Positions 1-7,043 of a stretch of DNA of 15,621 bases are shown here, in pieces (position 1 is the first letter of the stretch; every line of letters begins with the position of its first letter). The position numbers and the translations under genes were made by a program. The DNA comes from K23-9 sp049680365 (GTDB lineage Bacteria > Planctomycetota > Planctomycetia > Pirellulales > Pirellulaceae), in assembly GCA_049680365.1 (NCBI GenBank), contig JBAUHQ010000208.1, forward strand, positions 1 through 15,621, written 5' to 3'. The notes under the pieces are model-generated. The model saw nothing but the letters and a program-made list of their open reading frames with translations. It made no database searches and was not told the DNA's origin.

Positions 1-395
<395 letters not shown>

Positions 396-550
396 CGATA
401 TCCCGCACTCAAAGTCTTAACCGACTTTGGATCGTATAAGGATACAGACAGCTGCAAAAAGATGGTTGTAAACAACTGTAAAGTCTCAATCGCAAAAAAC
501 CAATTACCAAACACCGGCTTGTCGGCGGCGAAATACCCGTCGGCAAGTCT
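396..550 (+). other. 23S-5S internal transcribed spacer with two hairpins
   Basis: The spacer between 23S and 5S is about 155 nt and has no tRNA. It holds a 7-bp stem, CAAAGTC (410-416) with GACTTTG (423-429) around a 6-nt loop. It also holds a short GTTGT/ACAAC stem at 465-476. The first lies just past the 23S 3' end and may take part in precursor processing, which is inference. The rest is A-rich and shows no gene. Confidence 0.6.
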
Positions 551-660
551 TTCTGGCGACCATATCGGAAAGGTCCCACCTGTTCCCATCCCGAACACAG
601 CAGTTAAGCTTTCCGAGCCGATGATAGTGCACACCAGCGTGAAAGTAGGTATTGCCAGAT
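551..660 (+). rRNA. rrf: 5S ribosomal RNA
   Basis: This stretch carries the 5S core (TCCCATCCCGAACAC, then AGCAGTTAAG) and the typical 3' half. The two ends pair into helix I: TCTGGCGA at 552-559 pairs with TTGCCAGA at 652-659, including one G-U pair. The length, about 108-110 nt, is slightly below the usual ~115-120. The gene sits downstream of 23S on the same strand and a terminator starts about 5 nt after it, so it is the last gene of the rRNA operon. The ends are set from helix I and may be off by 1-2 nt. Confidence 0.95.
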
Positions 661-664
661 TTTT

Positions 665-703
665 AAAACCCCTTTGTTGTTTCCACAACAAAGGGGTTTT
701 TTT
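665..703 (+). terminator. Rho-independent terminator of the rRNA operon
   Basis: A perfect 16-bp inverted repeat, AAAACCCCTTTGTTGT (665-680) and ACAACAAAGGGGTTTT (685-700), surrounds a TTCC tetraloop. The right arm runs into a seven-T tract (697-703). It lies just after 5S rRNA and before the cytochrome gene. The A-rich left end means it could also stop transcription coming from the other side. Confidence 0.95.
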
Positions 704-763
704 ATGCGCCAATTGCGGTCGGCAGTGGTTGCCAGTGGGATCACGGGGCAAACTTCAGGAGTT

Positions 764-772
764 TGTTATACT
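764..772 (+). promoter_or_regulatory. Possible extended -10 promoter for the cytochrome gene
   Basis: TGTTATACT fits an extended -10 element (TGn followed by TATACT). It lies about 70 nt upstream of the ATG at 844 and just past the rRNA terminator. No good -35 hexamer is seen at the usual distance, as is common for extended -10 promoters. This is a pattern match only. Confidence 0.35.
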
Positions 773-843
773 CGTGGCACTTAGCGATCGTGTCTTGCAA
801 CGAAGGCGGCAACCGTGAATCAGAAAACAAAGAGACAAGGCAA

Positions 844-2847
844 ATGGATGTTTCGATCAACCTATTAGTGCTTGCACTTTCCGGTTTGGTCGGAATCGTG
901 GTTGGCGGATTGATCTATTTTTATTGGCACAGTCTGAAGCTGGCGTTGGCGATTCCGGGTGGCCTACTACTGTTGACGTCGATTGCATTGCCGTGGGAAG
1001 CGGCTGAACGACCCCAGTCGGACGACCCGACTGAATGGCCCACGCTGGCGAATCTGCGATCCACGTTTCCAGCGGAAGTTCCCGCGGACGGTTTCGTTGG
1101 GTCAAATGCTTGTCGTGATTGTCACCAGGACAACCATGCGTCTTGGCACGCGTCGTATCACCGCACGATGACGCAGATTGCAACGCCCGATGCCATGATG
1201 ACTTCGTTTGACAATGTTGAAGTGACGGCTTTGGGAACTACCTACCGGTTGCAGGAGCACGAGGGGGTTTGCTGGGCGGAGATTAGCGAAGGGCTCGGTG
1301 ATCAGGGTAGTTTTTCCGCAAACTCGGCTGCTGCCAAAATCAATGTGCCAATCGTGATGACGACTGGTTCCCACCATATGCAAGCCTATTGGTTTGCGAC
1401 GGGTGTGGGACGGACGACTGGATTGCTGCCGATCGTCTATATCAAGGAGTCGCAGGAGTGGGTTCCGCGCTCGCACGCCTTCCTGCGGCCAGAAAGCGAA
1501 TTCCCCGATGACGAACTGGGGCGGTGGAATGCCGAGTGCAGTGCATGCCACTCGACCAACCGGAGGGAACGTCCGCGTGGGCAAGAAGGCTGGGATACAG
1601 AGGCATCAGAGTTTGGTATTTCCTGTGAAGTTTGCCATGGTCCCGGCGATGATCATGTTCAGCTTTGGCGTCAGCGATCTGAGTCGGGTGCTTCGGAGTT
1701 AGCCAACACTGAGACGGCTGATGATCCGATCGTGAATCCCGCGTCGCTTTCGCATGAGCGGTCATCGCAAGTATGCGGGCAGTGCCATTCGATCAATATG
1801 CGCAAGGAGGATTTGCAAAAGTTAAACGAGCAAGGTCACGGTTTTCGCGCTGGTGATGACCTTTCCGAGACACGTTTGATTTGGCAGCGTGACATCGACA
1901 AAATTCGAGAGTTTAATCGCCAAGAAAATCTTAATGGCCCGAAGGATGAGTTGTTGCCGCGGAGTTTTTATCGCGACGGCGTGACACGCGTGACTGGGCG
2001 GGAGTACAGCGCACTGGTCGCTTCAGCCTGTCACGTTCGTGGCGAAATGTCTTGCCTTTCCTGCCACCAGATGCACCAGTCCGATTCCGATTCACGTAGC
2101 CGATCGCAGTGGGCCAACGACCAATTGAATGCCAAGGCGATCGGTGATCAAGCTTGTTTGCAATGCCATGAGTCGGAGCACTACGGCGAAAACCACACAC
2201 ACCATGTTGCAGGATCCAGCGGTGCGAGTTGTTACAACTGCCACATGCCGCATACCGCTTACGGATTGTTGAAAGGCGTTCGCAATCACACGATTAACAG
2301 CCCAAATGTTGGACGCGATTTGGAGGCAAAACGCCCCAATGCGTGCAATCTTTGCCACTTAGACCGGACGCTCGATTGGGCTGCCAAGAGTCTCGATGAA
2401 TGGTACGGCATCGAGCAGCCAAAACTGACGGACGAACAACAAAGCATCGCGGCTTCGCTATTGTGGTCACTCAAAGGAGATGCGGCCGAGCGAGCCTTAG
2501 TGACCTGGAGCATGGGATGGTCGCCAGCCAAGCTGGCTTCGGGAAGTAACTGGCAACTACCTTTCTTGGCGGAGCGGCTGAATGATGATTACCCGGCCGT
2601 GCGATTGATTGCCCGAAATACACTTCGTTCATATCCGGGACTTGAAGGGCTTCAATGCAGTTCAACAAGCAGCAAATCTGAACGCGCCCGTGTCATCAAC
2701 CGCGTCATGAGTCTTTGGCAACAACAAGACAATACTCAACTATCAAATAGGCAGCTCTTGATCGACAAGTCAGGCCAATTGCAGACTCAGGATATCAATC
2801 GTCTGATCCGTCGACAGGATAAGACGATTGTTGATCTAGCTGAATGA
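844..2847 (+). CDS. Membrane-anchored octaheme c-type cytochrome
   Basis: This 667-residue protein has eight CXXCH heme c motifs, with first Cys at residues 90, 232, 261, 311, 404, 438, 463 and 501. It opens with two hydrophobic segments (about 7-27 and 32-50) and no clear signal-peptidase site, so it is probably membrane-anchored with the heme part outside the cytoplasm. The block around TGSHHMQAYW, the CEVCHGPG motif and the block around CLSCHQMH resemble cytochrome c554-like multiheme proteins of planctomycetes and acidobacteria, which often carry TPR or HEAT repeats. Residues ~520-610 look helical and HEAT-like. The likely role is electron transfer, but the substrate is unknown and no catalytic partner or heme-maturation gene is nearby. 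The ATG at 844 starts directly before the hydrophobic segment. A TTG at 763 in the same frame would add 27 polar residues and is less likely. Any Shine-Dalgarno is weak. Confidence 0.9.
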   Translation: MDVSINLLVLALSGLVGIVVGGLIYFYWHSLKLALAIPGGLLLLTSIALPWEAAERPQSDDPTEWPTLANLRSTFPAEVPADGFVGSNACRDCHQDNHASWHASYHRTMTQIATPDAMMTSFDNVEVTALGTTYRLQEHEGVCWAEISEGLGDQGSFSANSAAAKINVPIVMTTGSHHMQAYWFATGVGRTTGLLPIVYIKESQEWVPRSHAFLRPESEFPDDELGRWNAECSACHSTNRRERPRGQEGWDTEASEFGISCEVCHGPGDDHVQLWRQRSESGASELANTETADDPIVNPASLSHERSSQVCGQCHSINMRKEDLQKLNEQGHGFRAGDDLSETRLIWQRDIDKIREFNRQENLNGPKDELLPRSFYRDGVTRVTGREYSALVASACHVRGEMSCLSCHQMHQSDSDSRSRSQWANDQLNAKAIGDQACLQCHESEHYGENHTHHVAGSSGASCYNCHMPHTAYGLLKGVRNHTINSPNVGRDLEAKRPNACNLCHLDRTLDWAAKSLDEWYGIEQPKLTDEQQSIAASLLWSLKGDAAERALVTWSMGWSPAKLASGSNWQLPFLAERLNDDYPAVRLIARNTLRSYPGLEGLQCSSTSSKSERARVINRVMSLWQQQDNTQLSNRQLLIDKSGQLQTQDINRLIRRQDKTIVDLAE

Positions 2848-3030
2848 TGGATCAAGTGATGCTAATCCACCTTTTACTCTCGAAATGCTCGGTGGAAGAG
2901 CAAATTCCGAATTGGCCGAGCTTTGCTTGTATCAGCGCTCGTCAGTGCAGTCGGGGCGGTTTCCGCCGGCCTTTGTAATCGCCGGTAGAGCCGGCCTTTC
3001 AACTCGCAGGAGATCGTCTACATTTTAAAA
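2848..3030. repeat. Intergenic gap with GCCGGC-type short repeats
   Basis: This 183-bp gap has no gene. It holds a small hairpin, GGCGG (2955-2959) with CCGCC (2963-2967). GCCGGCCTTT occurs twice, 25 bp apart (2965-2974 and 2990-2999). A second hairpin forms from GCCGG (2981-2985) and CCGGC (2991-2995). The last could be a weak terminator or a REP-like remnant, but no long T tract follows. AGGAG at 3008-3012 is 18 nt before the next ATG, too far for a normal ribosome binding site. Confidence 0.4.
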
Positions 3031-4638
3031 ATGAAACTGCACGGAAACCACTTCATCGCCGGTCAATGGGTCGACAACCGATCCGCCGGTACGTTTCAAG
3101 CCACGAATCCGGCTGGCCGAAACAAACTGCCTGAGGAATTTTGTGAGGCTGGCCAAGTAGAAGTGGATGCGGCTCTTGAAGCGGCCGCCGAAACGTTCAC
3201 TTCGCTACGCACCTCGGCGGTTGAAACGCGAGCGTTACTACTGGAGCGGATGGCCAACGAAGTCGAATCTCTCGGCGACGCTTTGATTGACCGTGCCCAC
3301 CAAGAAACAGGTTATCCGGCGGGAAGATTGATCGCCGAACGCGGCCGCGCTACTTCACAGGCTCGTTCGTATGCGCAGTACATTCGCGATGGCTTATGGC
3401 GAGACGCGCGGATCGATCTTGGCGATCCGGATCGTCAAATCAACGGACAAGTCCTCCCGAAACCCGATGTGCGTAGCCACTTTCAGGCTCTTGGCCCGGC
3501 CGTGGTTTTTGGGGCGAGCAATTTCCCGATCGCCATCTCAGTCGTGGGAGCGGATAGTGTTGGTGCTCTGGCGGCGGGTTGCCCGATTGTTGTGAAAGGA
3601 CATCCGGCTCATCCCGGAACATCCGAACTGTTGGCAACCGCGGTGAGCAAAGCCGTTGCCGAATCGGGATTGCCTGCGGGCATCTTCTCGATGCTGCAAG
3701 GAACGACGCCGGAGTTTGGAGCGGCATTGGTCCAACATCCCAACACCAGTGTCGTCGCATTTACCGGTTCTCTGCGTGTTGGACGCATTTTGGCCGACCT
3801 CGCTGCTGCACGACCGAATCCCATTCCGTTTTATGGAGAACTTGGCAGCGTCAATCCTGTTTTTGTTTTACCTGGTGCCATGGCTCAGCGCGGTCGGGTG
3901 ATCGCCGAGCAATTTGTGGCTTCATTGAACATGGGAGTTGGTCAGTTCTGCACGAATCCAGGAATCGTTTTAGCCCGCGACGCGAACGGATTCGACACCT
4001 TTGCCGATTCGATCCAATCCAGTGTTGGGGCCAGCAAACCGGAAACGATGCTACACCCAGGCATCCATCAAGCCTTTCACGCTGGACTTAACCGTCTGGC
4101 CGAAATGGATGGCGTGAAATTGCTGGGCCAGTCCGATCTGTCATCCGACGCCGACCAATGTCAGTCCCTTTGTACGGTCTATCAGACGCAAGCCGAAAAT
4201 TTAATCGCGTCACCTTCGCTAAGAGACGAGATCTTCGGTCCTGTTTCGATTCTGGCAAAATGCAACAACGCTAACCAAATGACCGCGTTCGCAAAGACAC
4301 TCAATGGCAGCCTGACCGCCACCATTCACGGCAACGAAGAAGAGCTAAGCGAGTACGCGCCGTTGATACGCGTCTTGGAAGAAAAAGTCGGCCGGGTCAT
4401 TTTCAACGGTTTCCCAACGGGCATCGAGTTGTGCCACGCGATGCATCATGGCGGCCCGTATCCAGCGGCAACGCACAGCGGCTTTACATCGATTGGCACG
4501 CGAACAATCAGCAAATTTGGACGCCCCGTTTGCTACCAAGATTTCCCCGACGCCGCGCTGCCACCGGAACTTCAAGGCGTAAACCCGTTAGGCTTATCAC
4601 GCTTGGTCAACGGCAAACTGACCAGGGAAGCGGTTTGA
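3031..4638 (+). CDS. Aldehyde dehydrogenase (NADP+), 2,5-dioxovalerate dehydrogenase type
   Basis: This 535-residue aldehyde dehydrogenase resembles the alpha-ketoglutaric semialdehyde dehydrogenase group, which oxidises 2,5-dioxovalerate to 2-oxoglutarate with NADP+ at the end of non-phosphorylated pentose, uronate or hydroxyproline breakdown. Visible catalytic residues are Asn164 (GASNFP), Lys189 (VVKGHPAHPG), Glu270 (GELGSVNP) and the nucleophile Cys307 (GQFCTNPG). FTGSLRVG is the coenzyme-loop motif. The length and the HPAHPG signature fit this group rather than betaine or acetaldehyde dehydrogenases. The start is supported by the N-terminal 'GNHFIAGQWVDNRSAGTFQATNPA' pattern, split here as GNHFIAGQWVD then NRSAGTFQATNPA. 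The 3' end overlaps the minus-strand GyrB-like gene. No pathway genes are adjacent, so the physiological substrate is inferred from family only. It is expected to be cytoplasmic. Confidence 0.9.
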   Translation: MKLHGNHFIAGQWVDNRSAGTFQATNPAGRNKLPEEFCEAGQVEVDAALEAAAETFTSLRTSAVETRALLLERMANEVESLGDALIDRAHQETGYPAGRLIAERGRATSQARSYAQYIRDGLWRDARIDLGDPDRQINGQVLPKPDVRSHFQALGPAVVFGASNFPIAISVVGADSVGALAAGCPIVVKGHPAHPGTSELLATAVSKAVAESGLPAGIFSMLQGTTPEFGAALVQHPNTSVVAFTGSLRVGRILADLAAARPNPIPFYGELGSVNPVFVLPGAMAQRGRVIAEQFVASLNMGVGQFCTNPGIVLARDANGFDTFADSIQSSVGASKPETMLHPGIHQAFHAGLNRLAEMDGVKLLGQSDLSSDADQCQSLCTVYQTQAENLIASPSLRDEIFGPVSILAKCNNANQMTAFAKTLNGSLTATIHGNEEELSEYAPLIRVLEEKVGRVIFNGFPTGIELCHAMHHGGPYPAATHSGFTSIGTRTISKFGRPVCYQDFPDAALPPELQGVNPLGLSRLVNGKLTREAV

Positions 4639-5603
4639 TCCAGCCAACTCATGATCACATCACAAATCGGAGCACGTAGTTCAGGTGCATGTAACTTGGA
4701 CTTCGTTGGACCTGCAAAACGTGGTGACTCCAACGTCAGATGAATCATCGCAACGGACGGACGAAGGTTTCTTTTCCAAAGTGCCAGCTTCAATGCTTCC
4801 AAGTGGGATCCGCCTTCGGAACTTGTGTTTCCGTTGGCGAACGCATGCCACTGCGTATCGCGCGATCCCGTGCCCGTGATCGCAACCTGCAACCGATAAT
4901 CATCGCAAGTGTGATCGAGCGACAACGCATGTTGCTGATGAACTTTTGCGTCATCTAACTCGTCGGCATGTGCTGCCGCCCAATCCGCCAAACCGCTGGG
5001 TGCAGAAAATTCGATCGAAGGCGTTTCGACTTTGAACCCTGGAAACAAATACGCCGCTTTCTTTAGCAGCGTCTCCACTCGAGATTCTTCCCAGTTCACC
5101 GTTGGAAAAATGCTGCGGTCAATTGTGAGGCGAATGGTCGTTCCTCGCCGGTCGCCATGCGCCACCACTTCGGCTGGCCCAACGGGTTCGCCATGCGAAA
5201 ACGTTTGCCGCCACAGGACTCCATTTCGCCAAGAACTTACTTCGCAAGTCGCCGTCAAAGCGGAAACTATTCTTAGCCCCACTCCCCATCCACCAAGGTG
5301 GACGTGCGGCGTGTGCCCGTCGGCCGTTGGAGCATCGAAGCGGAATTTGGTCAAGTACTTGGTTGCTAACGATTCGCCCACGTCGTCTACTTGGTCGAAG
5401 GGCAAACCCAATCCGTCGTCAATCACTTCCAGCATTTCACCGTCTATGCTGACGCGAATCGTGGTTGCGCGGAGAGCCAAATACTGGTCAACGACGTTAT
5501 CAAGCAATTCAACGACTAAATGATGTAACCCACGCTGGTTTGAATCGCCGACGTACATGCCAGGACGCCGGCGAACATGTTCCAAGTCAGACAGTCTTTC
5601 CAT
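4572..5603 (-). CDS. GyrB-like GHKL ATPase with transducer, lacking TOPRIM
   Basis: This 343-residue protein matches the N-terminal half of DNA gyrase B/ParE. The opening 'LEHVRRRPGMYVGD' is the gyrase start motif. The GHKL ATP site is present: Glu32, Asn36 and Asp39 (VELLDNVVDQ), DDGLGLP with Asp63, and the glycine-rich lid GGWGVG at 104-109. The transducer lysine is at residue 301 in GPTKSKL, matching gyrase K337, but the preceding conserved Gln is Pro. The protein ends about 40 residues later, so the TOPRIM domain and the tail that binds GyrA are absent. Full GyrB is about 800 residues. It should bind and hydrolyse ATP but cannot cut DNA alone, and its role is unknown. GGGAG, 9 nt before the ATG, supports the start. 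The end overlaps the dehydrogenase gene by 67 bp, and no GyrA/ParC partner lies in the window. Confidence 0.85.
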   Translation of the reverse strand: MERLSDLEHVRRRPGMYVGDSNQRGLHHLVVELLDNVVDQYLALRATTIRVSIDGEMLEVIDDGLGLPFDQVDDVGESLATKYLTKFRFDAPTADGHTPHVHLGGWGVGLRIVSALTATCEVSSWRNGVLWRQTFSHGEPVGPAEVVAHGDRRGTTIRLTIDRSIFPTVNWEESRVETLLKKAAYLFPGFKVETPSIEFSAPSGLADWAAAHADELDDAKVHQQHALSLDHTCDDYRLQVAITGTGSRDTQWHAFANGNTSSEGGSHLEALKLALWKRNLRPSVAMIHLTLESPRFAGPTKSKLHAPELRAPICDVIMSWLDQTASLVSLPLTKRDKPNGFTP

Positions 5604-5780
5604 TTCAACAGGCTCCCAAGAATCCGGCAGTGTGACACGCTATATTCTACCCAAATAAGTGGCATAACGCCTCTTTCACGGACGTGTTAGCGCCTTGTTA
5701 TGGCCCTAAATAAGCCCTGTGTATTGCCCCCTACCGAGACGCCCAATAATGACATTTTTTGATTCAAAAAGGACCACTCT
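5604..5780. promoter_or_regulatory. Divergent intergenic region between the GyrB-like and AIM24 genes
   Basis: This 177-bp region must hold promoters for both flanking genes, which point away from each other. A TAGAAT -10-like hexamer faces the GyrB-like gene (5644-5649, minus strand). TTGTTA at 5695-5700 is a possible -35 for the AIM24 gene, but no convincing -10 is seen at 17 nt. CATAAC (5663-5668) and GTTATG (5697-5702) form a loose inverted repeat. None of these is strong. Confidence 0.3.
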
Positions 5781-6722
5781 ATGAACATCTATTGTGACTG
5801 TGGAAAAGAACTTCGCGTCTCCCAGCAGCATGCTGGCAAGCGTGTCCGTTGTCCATCTTGCCAAACGATTCTTGACATTCCTGAAATGGCAATCGAGGTG
5901 GCCGAAGTCATGCCGATGTCGTCTTCTGCCCGGCAGTATTGTCACGAAGTCGACTACGAAATCGTGGGCGACGATATGCAAATGGTGATCGTGGAGCTTG
6001 ATCCAGCCGAAACGGTCGTCGCCGAAGCCGGCGCGATGACGTACATGGAAGAGGGCATTCAATTCGAGACAAAAATGGGTGACGGTTCAGAACCCGAACA
6101 AGGTTTTTTTGGCAAAGTGCTCAGCGCTGGCAAGCGTGTGGTCACGGGCGAGTCGATTTTCATGACGCACTTTACGCATCAAGGCCGAGGCAAAAGTCAC
6201 GTCGCTTTCGCTGCACCGTATCCCGGCAAGATCATTCCCATCGATCTGTCATCGATCGCTGGCAACGATTTGTTGTGCCAGAAAGACGCCTTTTTGTGTG
6301 CAGCCTACGGCACCAAAGTCACGATCGCATTCAACAAAAAGATCGGTGCAGGTCTGTTTGGCGGGGAAGGATTTATTTTGCAAAAACTGGTCGGCGACGG
6401 CATGGCTTTCATCCACGCCGGCGGCACCGTCATCGAGCGACAACTCAACAACGAAACGCTGCGAGTCGACACGGGCTGCTTAGTCGCTTTTGAACCACAC
6501 ATTGAATACAACATCGAACGAGCAGGTAATCTGAAGAGTATGTTCTTCGGCGGGGAAGGACTTTTTCTCGCCACCCTTCACGGCACCGGCCGCGTCTGGT
6601 TGCAAAGCCTGCCATTCTCCAGGCTCGCTGGACGTGTCCTCATGAACGTCGGAAGCCGAGGCAAAGGCGAAGGCTCGATTCTCGGCGGCCTTGGCGGGCT
6701 GATCGACGGCGACAATTTCTAG
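5781..6722 (+). CDS. AIM24 family (TIGR00266) protein with N-terminal zinc ribbon
   Basis: This 313-residue protein has two parts. Residues 1-30 carry a four-cysteine zinc ribbon (CDC at 5-7, CPSC at 24-27) of the short type often seen at the N-termini of planctomycete proteins. From about residue 50 to the end is an AIM24/DUF124 (TIGR00266) domain, recognisable from EAGAMTYMEEGI, the FFGKVLSAGKR stretch, GEGFILQKLVGDGMAFIHAGG and GGEGLFLATLHGTGRVWLQSLP. The tail is glycine-rich, as usual for the family. The yeast relative is a mitochondrial inner-membrane protein, and the bacterial function is not established. No transmembrane segment is obvious. AAGGA seven nt before the ATG supports the start. 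The gene is divergent from the GyrB-like gene and seems to be transcribed alone. Confidence 0.92.
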   Translation: MNIYCDCGKELRVSQQHAGKRVRCPSCQTILDIPEMAIEVAEVMPMSSSARQYCHEVDYEIVGDDMQMVIVELDPAETVVAEAGAMTYMEEGIQFETKMGDGSEPEQGFFGKVLSAGKRVVTGESIFMTHFTHQGRGKSHVAFAAPYPGKIIPIDLSSIAGNDLLCQKDAFLCAAYGTKVTIAFNKKIGAGLFGGEGFILQKLVGDGMAFIHAGGTVIERQLNNETLRVDTGCLVAFEPHIEYNIERAGNLKSMFFGGEGLFLATLHGTGRVWLQSLPFSRLAGRVLMNVGSRGKGEGSILGGLGGLIDGDNF

Positions 6723-7043
6723 AATGACTGCGGCGATAAATATCGGTTCGGGCAGCACTCCACCGCAGAGCAACGTTGTTACGTCGCTCCGCGACGTAAC
6801 GCTACAGCATTGCCAACTTCAATTGACGTCGAGCCGATTGCGATGCGAAAATGTTTCATCGCAACCCAATCACACTTACCGTCACTTCGTGACTACAATT
6901 GAGCACTGCCTAACGGACCACGGACTGGCGTCCGTGGCTTTTGCCTGCGATCACTTCGTGATTTGGAACAAAACGAAGAGGCCAAAGCAAGTGTCAGCCC
7001 AAGCCTTCTACCACCCGCCAAGCCCGCCCGAGAAGATTGCTTG
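6723..7043. repeat. Intergenic array of five small hairpins
   Basis: This 321-bp gap shows no convincing gene but five closely spaced inverted repeats. (1) GTTACGTCGC (6778-6787) pairs with GCGACGTAAC (6791-6800) around a 3-nt loop. (2) TTGCGATG (6838-6845) pairs with CATCGCAA (6857-6864). (3) GTCAC-TTC-GTGAC spans 6881-6893. (4) CCACGGAC (6918-6925) pairs with GTCCGTGG (6930-6937). (5) ATCAC-TTC-GTGAT spans 6950-6962. Hairpins 3 and 5 share the core TCACTTCGTGA, and their outer pair changes from G-C to A-T, which preserves pairing. They could be REP-like elements, a structured leader of the giant gene, or terminators of the upstream gene. Confidence 0.6.
6918..6942 (+). terminator. Possible weak terminator hairpin
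   Basis: An 8-bp GC-rich stem, CCACGGAC/GTCCGTGG with a TGGC loop, is followed by CTTTT. It could end transcripts from the AIM24 gene, but it is nearly 200 bp past that stop codon and the T run is short. Confidence 0.3.

Noticed and set aside
462..818. 118-codon plus-strand open frame through 5S rRNA
   Set aside because: It runs through the 5S gene and the terminator stem, so it is a chance frame.
763..843. 27-codon upstream extension of the cytochrome from a TTG
   Set aside because: The extension is polar and the protein starts naturally at the ATG before the hydrophobic segment. The TTG also overlaps the possible -10 element.
3440..3824. Several minus-strand frames inside the aldehyde dehydrogenase gene
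   Set aside because: The plus-strand protein has all catalytic motifs in order. The opposite frames are rich in Arg, Ser and Pro with no domain.
4685..5523. Plus-strand open frames across the GyrB-like gene
   Set aside because: They are shadows of a clearly recognisable minus-strand protein and match no family.
4572..5603. GyrB-like gene as an ordinary DNA gyrase B subunit
   Set aside because: It is less than half the normal length, and the TOPRIM and GyrA-binding regions are missing with no frameshifted remainder visible downstream.
6881..6962. Repeated TCACTTCGTGA considered as a CRISPR array
   Set aside because: There are only two short copies with a 56-bp gap, no regular spacers and no cas genes nearby.
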